From: Gigaspora rosea
Taxonomy: Eukaryota > Glomeromycota > Glomeromycetes > Diversisporales > Gigasporaceae
Reading direction: 5' to 3'
Assembly: GCA_003550325.1 (NCBI GenBank)
Contig: QKWP01002007.1
Span: 12,209-76,208, forward strand
DNA length: 64,000 bases
Below the pieces are notes generated by a model, which was not told the DNA's origin, did no database searches, and worked only from the letters and a program-made list of their open reading frames with translations. Made by a program: the position numbers and the translations under genes. Below, one piece after another: positions 1-11,358 of the stretch (position 1 is the stretch's first letter; the number at the start of each line of letters is the position of its first letter).

Positions 1-128
1 GATTATAGATATATATCGATTTTTATCCAATTAATCGATATATAATGATATTATGATATATATCGATTATAGATATATATTGATTTTTATCCAATTAATC
101 GATATATAATGATATTTTATAATTGATA
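1..128. repeat. Tandem duplication, 64-bp unit
   Basis: Two adjacent copies of a 64-bp AT-rich unit start at 1 and 65 and differ at only a few bases over the first 50. The unit is built from ATATATCGAT-like palindromes. No coding sequence is visible, and the array may continue upstream of the window. Confidence 0.8.
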
Positions 129-1570
129 TAAAACGATAAGTGCTATATATTGATCAATATCTTTGCATAAAATTTTCTGATGATATGAAACTACGAGAAA
201 AGAATACCAAGATTAAGTAAATTGGGTATCACCTGAGTTATCTGCAGGTGGGGTGATGTGATACTTATTGGTTACCTTATTGATCGAACAATTTAACCCC
301 GTAATTTGTATTGTTGTTTTATCTTAGATCGTTAAGTGACTTAACGATCATTTTTTTTAAACTGTGATCGTGAATACAATTCAAGATCCGATTACTAACA
401 TTATCCAAAAATTACCTGATATCGTTAATTTTGCACTGCATATCTAACAGGTAACATGTCAGATGATCTGTTGGGTGCCCTGGTGGAGCCTTTTTTTTAA
501 CTGATCCATTTTACCGGGTGGCAGGATGAAGATTTTTTAGACAGGCAATTCACTAAGCACAGCCCACTGATCAAATAAACTTAATTAGCGCAATTTTGGC
601 ATTCTGAAAAGTTACAAATTTTATTTATTTAATTTTCAAGCATATCTGCGAATTTATTAAACATTTCGAAATTATTTGCATTAGACTAATATTAGACCAT
701 GTAGAAGTTCACTAAACATGCATGTAAAACTATGAAATAGTATAAAAGGTATTATTGTTGTTTTGCCGATTTTGAAATACAATCAATTTTTAAAAAATGA
801 AAATCCTTATTAAATTTTGCCATAAATAGTAAACAATGGATAGTTTTTACATCATTAACTTTCAATTCATTACAATATATTTTAAAACATTTCAAAATTA
901 TGCGAAGTTATTAGAAATGTATTAAATCAATTATTTTTTTAAATTATTCAATTCATTACAATAATCTTTGTTTATTAAAGCTAAAAATTCAATAAAATAA
1001 TTGGATAATTGGTGGATGTAATTGTTCTAATATTTTTTTTTATCTAAAGAACATAGGAATAAGTAAGTTGTTTTATATAAATCTATATCTAAATTTTATA
1101 TTGAAAGAACACTACTAAATTATTCTTAATAATATAATCAAGCTTTTTGCAAATATTTAAAAGTTTTTACAAGATTTCGCAAGATTTTGCAGGATTTCAC
1201 AAAATTTCACAATTTTAGTCAAGGAAGTCAAACTGATCAAGATGGTTAAACTGATCAAAGTAATCAAACTGTCAAGGTGATCAAACTGATCAAGGTGACA
1301 ATAAGATCAACTAATAGAGAGCCGTGGTAAAAAAGAGCTATTTAAAATTTTATATTTATTTTTTATTATTATATCTTATATATAATTTTGTCATTTCTCA
1401 AAAAAGTGCGAAATAATTAAAATTTGTTTTGTAGCAAATATAAAATTAATATAACACATAATCCAGTTCAAGAAACTTCTGTATAATGGATTAAAAGAAA
1501 ATTTGTGCATTTATTAACCATTTATTAAACTTTTATTAAAAAATTATTAAACATTTATTAAATTTTTTTT
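129..1570. other. AT-rich intergenic DNA
   Basis: I see no gene here. A degenerate short tandem array at 1165-1310 carries first CAAGATTTCGCA-like and then CAAACTGATCAAGGTGAT-like units. The CAGATTT/CACAAAATTTCAC type units recur near 7680-7870, 22965-23100 and 62220-62360, so they look like a dispersed low-complexity family. Confidence 0.5.
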
Positions 1571-1673
1571 AAAAAATTAGTATGATTTTTACTCTACATA
1601 GTGTTAGTAGTGAAGTCATTGGTCAGGTAATAGCATGTGAAATCATAAGCAAGATTAAGCACAGCCCGATATT
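1571..1673 (+). repeat. Direct repeat, left copy, flanking a foldback element
   Basis: About 100 bp, from AAAAAATTAGT to AAGCACAGCCCG, recurs at 2326-2427 with a handful of substitutions. The two copies flank the foldback at 1784-2306. A shorter piece, AAGCACAGCCC, is also at 556-566. The length is far beyond any target duplication, so this is more likely a local duplication or a compound element. Confidence 0.7.
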
Positions 1674-1783
1674 GTTTTTATATAAATTAACAACTTTCAA
1701 TTCATTACAATATACTTTAATTAATTTCAAAATATTTTAAAAGACATTTATTAAATTTTTTTAAAACTTTTTTTAAAAATTAT

Positions 1784-2306
1784 TAATTCGTAATCTGTGA
1801 GTAAGGGAAAGGATTTGATTAGTGATCAGCAGAGTGCATATTATAATCAAAACAATTAATACCCATAATCTGGAGCCATTTTTTAATTTTCTCGATCTCT
1901 GCAAAGCTAACATCTTTTGTGTTTCTATAAAAATTATAAAGGCGATTTTTCTCTTCCTAAAAGTGGTGAATTTATCAAAATTGACCCAATGGGCCGTGAG
2001 ATATTATTATTTTATTTTCACGATCATATGAAATTTCTTTACAGATCTGCAAAGAAATTTCATATGATCGTGAAGATAAAATGATAATATCTCACGGCCC
2101 ATTGGGTCAATTTTGATGAATTCACCACTTTTAGAAAGAGAAAAATCGCCTTTATAATTTTCATAGAAACACAAAAGATGTTAGCTTTGCAGAAATCGAG
2201 AAAATTAAAAAATGGCTCCAGATTATGAGTATTAATTGTTTTGATTATAATATACACCCTGCCGATCACTAATCAAATCTTTTCCCTTACTCACAGATTA
2301 CGAATT
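1784..2306. mobile_element. Foldback element with near-perfect 255-bp arms
   Basis: The two arms (about 1784-2040 and 2053-2306) are inverted copies of each other with only a few mismatches and a loop of about 10 bp around ACAGATCTG. The ends read TTAATTCGTAATCTGTGAG and its complement. Open frames of 69 codons on each strand arise because the arms mirror each other; I do not regard them as genes. Near-identity of the arms implies recent formation or arm conversion. No transposase is present. Confidence 0.85.
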
Positions 2307-2325
2307 AAATATTTATTAAATTTTT

Positions 2326-2427
2326 TTAAAAAATTAGTGTGATTTTTACTCTACATTGTGTTAGTAGCGAAGTCATTGGTCACGTAATAGCATGTGAAAT
2401 CATAAGCCAAGGTTAAGCACAGCCCGC
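2326..2427 (+). repeat. Direct repeat, right copy
   Basis: Partner of the copy at 1571-1673. Together they bracket the foldback at 1784-2306. Confidence 0.7.
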
Positions 2428-3050
2428 TAACTTATCACAAGTAATCATCACCACATAATTATAAATTTTTAATAAAGATTTAGAGTTAGGGTTAGGTAGG
2501 ATCTGGGTTAGAAGGATTTGTTTATGTGTAAAATTTAATGCTAAGAATTTTTACTTATTGCCTGAAGACTTGTTATAATAATAAAATATTTCGCTATTAA
2601 AGATTTTTTGGATTTTTTCTTTGCTTCTTTATTGTTTGATTATATGAGATCTTGCAATCTGATTGGCTGAATATATGAGCAGTGATGATTACCTGTGGTG
2701 ATATTAAATTTTACCATAAAAGTAAACAATAGATCATCAATCAACATTGTTGTTTTTACAACTTTCAACAACTTTGCAACTTTGCAATATACCGCCAACC
2801 TTCACAATACCATTTAATCTTTTTTTTTTATTTATTTTATTACAAAAATTTGCACTTTTTTAACATTTAGTTACTTTGTTTTAATTATTTTTTAAATTTT
2901 ATAAATACAACCAACTTTATATTAGTTTTTTTGTTCGACTAATTTTTCTTTAAGTTTTTTTTTTATTTTTCAAATTATAACTTATTAGGTAAATAATTCT
3001 ATATACCTTAATATACTATATAACTTTTAATTATAGATTTCTTAATTAAT
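2428..3050. other. AT-rich intergenic DNA
   Basis: No gene is recognised. A single TTAGGGTTAGG-like motif lies near 2487. The rest is poly-T and A/T runs. Confidence 0.5.
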
Positions 3051-3214
3051 ATATGGGGACCCCCACAGCAAAACAAACCAGTGGGCAAAAAATTTTGATT
3101 TTGTAATTTTATAAAAATTGCATTTCTAATACTTCAATTCTTCGAGAAATTGAGCTTTTTAAAAAAAAATTTTTTTTGCCCACTGGTTTGTTTTGCTGTG
3201 GGGGTTCCCATATA
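3051..3214. mobile_element. Short TIR element (MITE), about 42-bp TIRs
   Basis: Left arm 3051-3092 (GGGGACCCCCACAGCAAAAC and onward) is mirrored by 3172-3214 (GTTTTGCTGTGGGGGTTCCC). They enclose about 80 bp of AT-rich filler. TATAT lies at both outer edges, compatible with a TA-type target duplication. There is no coding capacity. Confidence 0.8.
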
Positions 3215-3770
3215 TGTAGTTGCTGATACTGTGAATAGCAAACTAGCAATTTGCTAGCATATATATTAATTGAATTTAAAATCTATATATGATTGTAGAC
3301 AGTGTAAATATAAGTAGTAAAACCTCTGGCAAGCTCTAGCCATATGAATGTAATGGATAACTATCTTGCTAAGTCTGCTGGCTTATATTTTTTATATAAG
3401 TCTTTATCTTCCGGCTCACTATGAGATCATTAATTTTAAATTCTTTATTTTTATTTTATTTTTTATATTTTATTTTTAATTATTTCTTAGTAATAATTAT
3501 TAATAAACCTTTAAAAATATACATATTTTGAAAGAATGTTCAGGCAAAAACTCGCCGGTTTCAAGAACAAGACCACCAAAACCACCAAAGGAAAAGTTAC
3601 ACATAGACAAGATCCAATCACGGAAATAGAGCAAGACATTGTGTAAACTGGAAGTTCAACTATGGAAGCCGCAGGTTCAACTGAACCTGTGCGAACTTTC
3701 GAAGGTTGTTAATTTAATTTAAAATTATATTTTTTAATTATTTTTTTATTTTTTAAATATTTTTATTGAA

Positions 3771-4902
3771 GGGTGTAGCGACATAGTGTAGTTGGATTGT
3801 TGTCACCTCCCCAAATAGTTGTAACAAAAGGTACAGAGTTCAAATCCCACTAGAGACGATTTTGGAAAATTTACTTGCGTTATGGTAATCTAAACTCTGA
3901 GCTTGGATTTTTACATCTGTTTCCTGGGTTACGCCAACTCACGTTGGGAGCTCTGGCGCTGTGTTATGCACAGAATTGGGGCGCATAAAATCCTGGAGAG
4001 CTCAGGCACTGTGTTATGCACAGAACTATAGAACAATAGGAAACTATACTTGGCAAGACCCAAGCAAAGAGGTAGCTGACCTTCGACGGTACCCGAACAG
4101 GAATCAGATGGGGACTGACCAGTTCGGACTGACCGGAGGTGGACTTACAACAAAAGGGTTTATGGCGGACCCTACCAACTGGACCACCGTAGTCACTTTG
4201 GAGAAAAAGGGCATATGTTATAGAATCATGTACTAGGGGGGGGAGTTCCTGGGTTCGCCAGGGCAGACTGACCCTTCCAGGTTTTCAGATTGGAAGTAGG
4301 AAAGCAACCGTGGTAAGGAAAGTTCCAAAGGAAAGAAACCAGAAGAAGAACAGGCGGTACTGGGATCATGTGAACTTTGTAAAGGCATGTGTTATACTAT
4401 AGATACTAGTAATGGAGCTGACATTTATTATGTAATATTTTAGGGGGTGAGGTTGGCCCTGTATTATAACAATATCTTACAAAGATATATAGTAAATTAT
4501 AAATGGCCAATTATATTGGATCTTACATGGGGGAGGGGGTAGCTCTCATAGTAAATGGATATTACATAATAAATGTCAGCGGCCTAAGAAGGTAGTGGCT
4601 TGAGTTACGGGCCAGGTTGCAGCAGCATTTAAAAAATGGCTTGAAATACGAACCTGGCGGCGGCAGCACTACAGTACTATGGTATTAGTGGTCAAAGTAA
4701 GATACAAAAACCAGGTTGAGTATATAAGTGGGACATATAGAATATTCTGGTAGGTTTAGATCATAGATAAATAGTCTAAGTTCGGTACTTGGTAGTTGTA
4801 GTAATCCAATGCAATAGTCGGGGATGTTGTAATGATAACTATAGCTTAATAAAGACCGAGGCATAATCTCACCTTAAAAATCAAAAAAAAAATATATATA
4901 TA
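3771..4902 (+). mobile_element. SINE-like retroelement with tRNA-like head, about 1.1 kb
   Basis: The left end carries pol III promoter-like boxes: TAGTGTAGTTGG at 3784-3795 (A box) and AGAGTTCAAATCCC at 3835-3848 (B box). The body is much richer in GC than its surroundings. The right end reads AATAAAGACCGAGGCATAAT, then A-rich and TA-rich tail sequence. The flanks ATTTTTATTGA and ATTTTCATTGA form an approximate target duplication. It lies inside intron 1 of the decayed gene, whose exons still join in phase across it. At 1.1 kb it is long for a SINE, so it could be a composite or a LINE-derived element with a tRNA-like head. Its 3961-4236 open frame shows no recognisable domain. Confidence 0.6.
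4417..4580. mobile_element. Small inverted-repeat unit nested in the SINE-like element
   Basis: GCTGACATTTATTATGTAAT at 4417 is mirrored by the segment ending at 4580. The interior has GGGGGTGAGG and GGGGGAGGGGG runs. It is either a nested insertion or a structural part of the host element; one copy does not decide. Confidence 0.5.
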
Positions 4903-5380
4903 TTTTCATTGATTATAATTTAATTTTAAATAAAGTATCGCATACAACAATCTCTAAGCTTTTAGAGAACCAGGGTGAACTTCTTCACCATATAAAGCGA
5001 ATTAGTTTGAAAGTTAATCGGCTTAAAGAACGAATAAAAAGACTCAAAGACAATTTGGTTGAGAACTATGATGCAATGAATGAAAAGGCTTTCCTTGAGG
5101 TAATTTTTTTAACTTTTTAATATTTATTTTAATTTTTTATATTTTATTTTAATTTTTTATATTTTATTCTAATAATTTTTTTATAATTAGCAAAGCATTA
5201 AAGGAATTGCCAATGAGTTGTTAGACAACTCAATCTATTCTACAGATGCAGAACTCAAGAGAGGAGCGGAAGACTATTTTAGGGAATATAATCATGAATT
5301 CATGTAAAGATTGTCAGATAAAGATTGGAAAGCCTATTATGCGAAAAAACTTCATAGACCTGTAAAAATTTATTTATTTT

Positions 5381-6203
5381 TTTTAATGGGTATCCGTTTG
5401 CTATACTAAATTTAGTACAATGTACTAAATTTAGTACAGTACTAAAAGTTAAATTTTGAAAAATTGGTATTAATAACTTTAAATTAAATTTATCTAATAT
5501 ATAATCCTATATTTATATTTCATTTTGGTATATTTAAATATCAACTTGCTTATCAAAAGTTATATTAATATATTAAAAATTAGATTGCTACTAAAAGTGC
5601 AACCAAAAAAATACTAAATTATAAATAACAAAAAATTTACTTAATAAAATTTTGTTAAATGTTTAATAAGGTTGTAGAGATTATTTTTCTGATTCTAATA
5701 TTATTAAAATTGGTTTAGTATATAAGAAGTTATAAGTAATTTAAGTTTACAAATTTTTTACTATGTTTTTACTATGTTTTACTATATAAAATATATAAAA
5801 GACTAACCATTTTTAGATGTGCATCACTATAAAACAGGTTTATTTAAGCTATTTAAAAAAATTATTATTTATTTTTTTTAACTATGCCAAAATCAAAATT
5901 GAATCTCAAACATTCCAAAAAATTGTTTTTTTTTAATTTTATTATAAGGTTTTGTATACTATGATGTTTTTACTGCTGTACTAAATTTAGTACAGCAGAA
6001 TTTAAAAAGAATACAGCAAGTTTAAGAGTAAGCTATAAAAAATTTTCATTAATAAATATTACTAAAATTGTACAAAAAGATAGTTCTAATATTCAAATAT
6101 GTTTTGGCAAAATTTGATTAAATTTGATCAAATAATTAGTTCAAAATAATTTTTTTTGTGTGTACTAAATTTAGTACAAAGGCCAAACGGATACCCATTA
6201 AAA
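5381..6203. mobile_element. Non-autonomous TIR element in intron 3 of the decayed gene
   Basis: The ends are TTTAATGGGTATCCGTTTG and its complement CAAACGGATACCCATTAAA. Just inside each end sits the palindrome TACTAAATTTAGTA (two copies on the left, one on the right), with another copy at about 5979-5997. The element is about 820 bp with no transposase. The exons either side (5191-5361 and 6358 onward) belong to one gene, so the insertion is intronic. Confidence 0.8.
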
Positions 6204-6722
6204 ATATTCGAATTTATTCAAAATATTTAAACATTTTTCAAATAAATTCGAAAAATGTTTAAATATTTTCAAATAAATTCGAAAAATGTTTGCAATTTTC
6301 GCATATATTCAAAAATATTAAATATGTTATTATTTTCTAATTTTAAAAAATTTTTAGCTTTTGAAAAAAGTTAGGTTGTTGCGAAGCACTTTAACCACTA
6401 AAACTAAAGACTCTATGTTTTCTATTTTGGCAATCTTTTAGACCCTATTAACACCAAGGCGAAACCTGAAGAAGTTTTGAATTGGAAGAGATTGGAAAAG
6501 ACAAATAATTGTTTTAAGTTTCTTTTTGCAAGAGTTGCGAATAGTTCTGATGAAAATAATACTTATATTGATCGAATTTTAAATAGAATTTGGCCCTCTG
6601 GAAAAACAACTAACCACAAGACAGCATACGCAATAGCGGTATGCCAATCTATTCTTAGCCCAAACTACGAAAAATTAACAATTTCTGAAGATATCATTAA
6701 AGAAGATTTTGAAAGATATCAA

Positions 6723-6724
<2 letters not shown>

Positions 6725-6761
<37 letters not shown>

Positions 6762-6790
6762 TATTATTATTAGTATTATTATTATTTACT
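6725..6790 (+). repeat. (TTA/ATT)n microsatellite
   Basis: About 20 units of a trinucleotide repeat directly follow the exon ending in FERYQ. They occupy most of the short intron before the exon at 6820. Confidence 0.9.
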
Positions 6791-7343
6791 AAAAATTTGT
6801 TCAATTTTTTGAAATAAAGCAAATATTAGAACGACGTGAATCGTTTTCGACATTAATTTTGGAAGATATAGAAGAAAGAAATGAACCAAGAATTAGAAAA
6901 AAGAAATGAACCAGAAGAATTAAAAGAACTTGGAGAACAATTAGAAGAATTTAAACGAGTATATTTATACATAGATTATATATAGAAAAATTATCACATT
7001 TTTTTTATAATTATTTTAAACATTTAAAAAATTTATAGGATACATCTAATTATTTCAAACGACCTTCGCAATCCTCTAAAATAGTAAGTTTATATTTTAA
7101 AATACAATTTTTTTTTAAATTTTTAAATTGAATTTTTATTTGAAAAAATATTTTTTAGGCAAAAAAAAGGCTAAGAAAAGGCGAGTATATTTAAAATTTC
7201 TTAAAAATTTGCGATTTTTTGCATTGTGTCAAATTTTAGAAATTTTCGAATATATTTAAAAAGATGAAGAATCTATAACTTCGACAAAAAATATAGATTA
7301 TATATTCGATGAAGAACAAGAAAAACCTGAATATAATGTGTGA

Positions 7344-7898
7344 AACTTTTTTTTTGGTTTGTTTATTTTTTTATATACAAATAACGCTACTTTTTTTTTG
7401 TCTTTTTTTTTATTTTTTAATAAAAATACTATTATTATTTTGCTTTATATTTGTAATTTTTAAATTTTTTAAAAAAATAAAGTTATTAATAAATTATATA
7501 TGCATTTATTATAATAAAATATGTAATATTGATTAAAAATATATATTTAATTTAAAAATGTAATATATATAATAATAAATAAAAAAATAAAAAATTTTAT
7601 ATTCAATTGCAAAAATTTTAAAAAAATTTAAAATTTTAAAATATTACCTTCTGCGACCCCTAAAGGGATAATTAGGTAAAGGTTTGTATTTGTTTTATTT
7701 GGCCTATTTCGCAATATTTCGCAATATATTTTGAAATATTTTGAAATTTATTTTGAAATATTTTGAAAAAAATGCATGCTGAAATTTTTTGAAAGATTGC
7801 GCATATTTCGAAAGATTTTGCATCAATCGCAATTCTTTCGAAAGATTTTGGCATGCAATATCTTTTGAAAGATTTCGTATATTTATTTTGCTAATATA
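7344..7898. other. AT-rich DNA with degenerate TTTCGCAATATTT repeats
   Basis: No gene. At 7650-7675 a GC-richer motif (ACCTTCTGCGACCCCTAAAG) heads an array of TTTTGAAATAT/TTTCGCAATA units running to 7870. The same motif in inverted orientation heads a similar array at 62186-62360, so this is a repeat family with a recognisable end. Confidence 0.5.
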
Positions 7899-9542
7899 CA
7901 GGAGGCTACCATTGCATTGTGAACACTTTTTGAATTGTAATTACACAAAATCGGGTAAGTAACTACAGCACGAAATTAATATCACGTGTTCAGTAGATCA
8001 CACGGTATAGCATATTAAAATTTTGTGCAATTTCATTAGATCGCGCAGAAATTATACAAAAAATAGACAAAAGTAGCATTTTTGAGTTGGTACAAAGACC
8101 AATTTTTGGAAATTTTTTTTTAAAAAAAATTTCACAAAAAATTGAATTTTTTTTAGAATCGCTTCAAATTTTGCACAAATCTTGTACGATATTAAGGTAA
8201 TATGATACAATATAAAAAGAGACATATTTGTATGACAAATCAGGTGTAAACCAATAAAACAAAAATTTTTTCCCACAATTATGGGCAGTTTGAAAGATTT
8301 AACAGAAAGTCAACATGGAGCAATAATTTATGGCTACAACTGTGGAAATTCACTTCATACTATTGCGGTGGCAGTTGGTTGCTACAAAACTTTTTTGGGA
8401 ATCGTTATAAAAGAGTACAAAAGGTTGGGCGTGTAGGCACAAAAAAAAAGGGGCCGGTAAGTCAAAAATCCTCACCCGTTCTGACCAGGAAAACCTAAAA
8501 AGCTTCGTCACTAACGGCAACTGCCGTCTCAGTCTCACACTACTTCCAAAATGGAATAACAATTTCAGAAAGTACTATATGTCATGCATTGCACGATTTA
8601 AACTTGAATTTGTGTATCACCATTCCAAAGCCGCTTATCACTACGGATATATAGAAAAAAGGTATAATTGGGCACTTGAGCATCAAAATTGGACTGTTCA
8701 GAATTTTAGACGTGTGTTGTGATCAGATGAGACCTATATCTATCTTTTTTTATGTTCCCCCAGCAAAGTGTGATGTGAACCATATGAAAAATGAGATATT
8801 GATTGTTTGGACTGCACTATAAAGTATAGTCCAGGTTGTATGTATTGGTGCTGCTTCTCATATTATGGAGTGGGCCCTTGTCCCACTGAAATCCTCTTGC
8901 ATGGTGTCTTGCATCTTAAATCCTTTGTAAGTATGCTCTCCTGACTATAAAAAATTTTATAGCAAACAAAGGACGTGGGCACCCAATTTTTGTTCAGGAC
9001 AATGCAAGACCCTACGTGGAAACAGAGGCATCAAATTTTTTGGTTGAAAATGAAGTTTGTGTGATGGATTGGCCCCTGCAGAGCCCCGATCTCAATTCAA
9101 TTGAAAATCTTTGAACCGAAGTAAAGCAGTCTTTACGCCGAAAAGAGAGGCCGGATAATCTCAATGAATTTGATGCTTTTGTCATAAAGTTGTGAAAAGA
9201 TACACCACCGGAACTTTGCCGTCAGCTGGTCCATAGCATGATCAATCGGGTTGATGCTTGCATAAAAGCCAGGGGACCCATTGATTATTAAAATATAATT
9301 AGTTTTTTTTTGTTAAAAAAAAATGTAAAAAAAAAAAAATGTAAAAATCAAACTTTCATACCAATAAAAAAACAACGAATACGGTAATTTTTACATAACT
9401 TCCGCACAATCTAATGAAATTGCACACAATTTTAGTATGTTATATCATGTGATCTACCAAACACATGATATTAATTTCATGCTGCATTTACTTATTATAA
9501 TTACAATCCAAAAAGTGTTCACAATACAATGGTAGCCTCCTG
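7899..9542 (+). mobile_element. Tc1/mariner transposon, decayed, about 165-bp TIRs
   Basis: Terminal inverted repeats of about 165 bp begin CAGGAGGCTACCATTG and end in its complement, directly flanked by TA on both sides, the Tc1/mariner target. The element is 1644 bp long. The TIRs are about 85 percent identical by eye, so the copy is not recent. Internal coding remnant: 8281-9291. Confidence 0.93.
8281..9291 (+). pseudogene. Tc1-family DD34E transposase remnant
   Basis: The transposase cut-and-pastes the element by binding its TIRs. It starts MGSLKDLTESQHGAII. The catalytic acidic triad is visible: Asp in SDET (8726-8728), Asp in FVQDNAR (8998-9000) and Glu in NSIENL (9103-9105). Exactly 34 residues separate the second Asp from the Glu, the Tc1 DD34E spacing. 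The tail ends RGPIDY with TAA at 9289. The copy is dead. Three conserved Trp positions read TGA (before SDE, after ENL, before KDT), TAG interrupts near 8434, and frame shifts lie near 8450 and 8820. At least six other Trp codons remain TGG, so a changed genetic code is not needed to explain the TGA codons. Confidence 0.88.
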
Positions 9543-9585
9543 TATAAACTATTATTCAGTATATTAAACATTAATACAAAGAATT

Positions 9586-10642
9586 AAAAGATCTTTTGTA
9601 GCTCTACCCACCAATTACCTGTACCAACAAATATGCTAACACTTCAAAAATAAAGTTTCAAAAAAACAGTAGAAAAACCAAAGAAATATGCAACCTGGCT
9701 GCTGTTATTTAGGGATACAATTAACTGAGTATCTGCTAATAGCTTTAAAGTTTGTTACTCATCACAAAACTAGCACTTGTCATTTAGAGGTAAAGTTCAA
9801 TAAACTACCTGCTTACAAGTTTAGAGTTTATCACTCACTACCCCTTAAGAAGTCTTTGGCGGCTCTCTGATAGATATTGGACTATATGAGAAGAACTATT
9901 ATCTTTACTATGGATACATGTAAAATTCTTTGGTATCATTGGCTTGTGAAAAATTTTCAAAAAGTGGGTATTTTGGCATACCCCTCCAAAAGATCTGCAA
10001 TATTTACTGCTTCCAAAAAGGAAAGGCACCTACCATATTGGATACAACCATCTTGAGTGGCTTAGAAATAAGTAATATGGAAGAATGTGCAAGACTTAAA
10101 AAGAAACTACTGGACGAAAATTCTAGAAGCTCTATTTTAAGCAGTCCAGTCTATATGACTACTTTTTGTTTAATATACTGCGACCTGGGCCAGTTAGATA
10201 GGACAAGATTATTGATGTTAACAATTTTTATTTCGAAGTTTGACAAGTACAAGTTATTGTAAAATAACTTTGTTCAGCTAATAATTAGGCCTTAAGTAAA
10301 GATTTATAGTAGCAGAAGGCTATCATTAAGCCTGAAAGGACCCTGAAATATACATAGATAGGTCAGGTATGAGTTTGCTTATTTTTGAAGTTTTTATTTA
10401 GATCTTTTCTATTTATAGTAATTTTTTTGCTTATTTTTGAAGTTTTTTCTGCAGATCTTTTTTTTTTAGTAACCCTATAATTAATCTGACCTATCTATGT
10501 ATATTTTGGGGTCCTAGCCTGAATGTCTTCTTTCTTAAATAGTTGTAATATATTATTATTTTTTTCTCTTCTATATGTAATAATATTGAACTTAATAAAT
10601 AAAAAAGAGTAAGGTCTTGGTTATAAAACAGAAAAAAAAATC
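9586..10642 (+). mobile_element. LINE-mobilised non-autonomous element, family L, copy 1
   Basis: AATACAAAGAATT (13 bp) at 9573-9585 is repeated exactly at 10643-10655, and an A-rich tail precedes the right copy. These are marks of target-primed reverse transcription. The left end (CTCTACCCACCAATTACCTG) resembles the left ends of copies at 56848, 59257 and 63534 (reverse). The body shares a segment AAAAGTGGG...GGCATACCCC with them. It is interrupted by a family A element at 10337-10515. I find no reverse transcriptase, so it must be moved in trans. Confidence 0.75.
10337..10515. mobile_element. hAT-like MITE, family A, copy 1
   Basis: TIRs start AGGACCCTGAAATATACATA and end in a near-complement closing with GGGGTCCT. 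An exact 8-bp target duplication, AGCCTGAA, flanks it at 10329-10336 and 10516-10523, as expected for hAT transposition. The interior has two AAGTTTTT(T)...AGATCTTTT units. It inserted into family L copy 1 and is therefore younger than it. Confidence 0.88.
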
Positions 10643-10655
10643 AATACAAAGAATT

Positions 10656-11358
10656 TTGAAAATATAGATTTATCTGTTATAGTGACATCTATCAATTAAA
10701 TATTGCTTTTTGTTGATAAAATTTGATCAAATATCTTACAAATCATGAGCCATATCTCAACTATTCTAATTCAAACACTAAATGCTTATCCGAAAAAACT
10801 GTTAGAAAGGTTTTATAATGCAACAATAAAAAGCCAGTAGAATAATTATTTAACATAACCATAAAGAGTTTTTAAAATAGTTATTTATTGCTAACTATAA
10901 AGAGCTATTAAAATGATTATTTTTTAATACTAATCATAAAAAAAAACTATTAAAATAATTATTTAATACTAATCATCAAATATTTAATGCTAACCATTAT
11001 TTACACTAATCATAAAGAGCTGTTAGAATAGTTGCATTCAACTATTTTGATTTTCATGTATACTCATATGACTGTCATCTTAATGCTTATTATGTAATAG
11101 AAATTTGAAAAGACATAGATTGTTCACCAATATTTTACAGAATATTATAACCACAATATACTGTAGAACTTGGATTTGTATATTAAATTTAATAATAAAA
11201 TCCTGTTAAATTTAATATGAAAACAGATAATAGATCCTAGCTCTATTATAATAGATTATATACTGTAAACTTGATTAAAATGGCTAAACCTAATCTATTA
11301 TTTAATTGTAGGTCTAATATCCAGAAGTGATTTTAAAAAAAAAGGCCAGCTCAAATAT
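10656..11358. repeat. AT-rich DNA with a degenerate tandem array (10850-11035)
   Basis: No gene. A roughly 45-bp unit built around AATCATAAAGAGCTATTAAAA and ATTATTTAATACTAA repeats four or five times with much decay. The rest is unremarkable AT-rich sequence. Confidence 0.5.

Larger units (their letters stand above)
3536..7343 (+). pseudogene. Decayed multi-exon gene of unknown function
   Basis: Exons that join in phase at GT-AG borders are 3536-3704, 4936-5099 and 5191-5361. Further pieces follow at 6358-6723, 6820-6958, 7039-7083 and about 7159-7184, with a likely last exon ending at the TGA of 7341-7343. The predicted product begins MFRQKLAGFKNKT, then has a charged, probably coiled-coil stretch (NRLKERIKRLKDNL). 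I do not recognise the family. In-frame TAA codons at 3644 and 5305 both look like CAA changed to TAA. The frame is lost near 6440 (TKDSMFSILA to FGNLLDPINT) and again near 6880, where a 24-bp segment is duplicated, and the last small exons do not join in phase. Intron 1 carries a SINE-like element and intron 3 a TIR element. Conserved codon flow in the first three exons argues for a once-functional gene; the breaks argue it is now dead. Confidence 0.6.

Noticed and set aside
1822-2269. Two 69-codon frames on opposite strands
   Set aside because: They are mirror images produced by the foldback arms, with no start context, splice signal or domain.
3775-3860. A functional tRNA gene
   Set aside because: A and B box matches are present but I could not draw a convincing acceptor stem, and the segment heads a long element with a tail.
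8281-9291. Altered genetic code with TGA read as Trp
   Set aside because: Most Trp codons in the same gene and all in the intact kinase are TGG, and the copy also has other breaks, so ordinary decay explains it.
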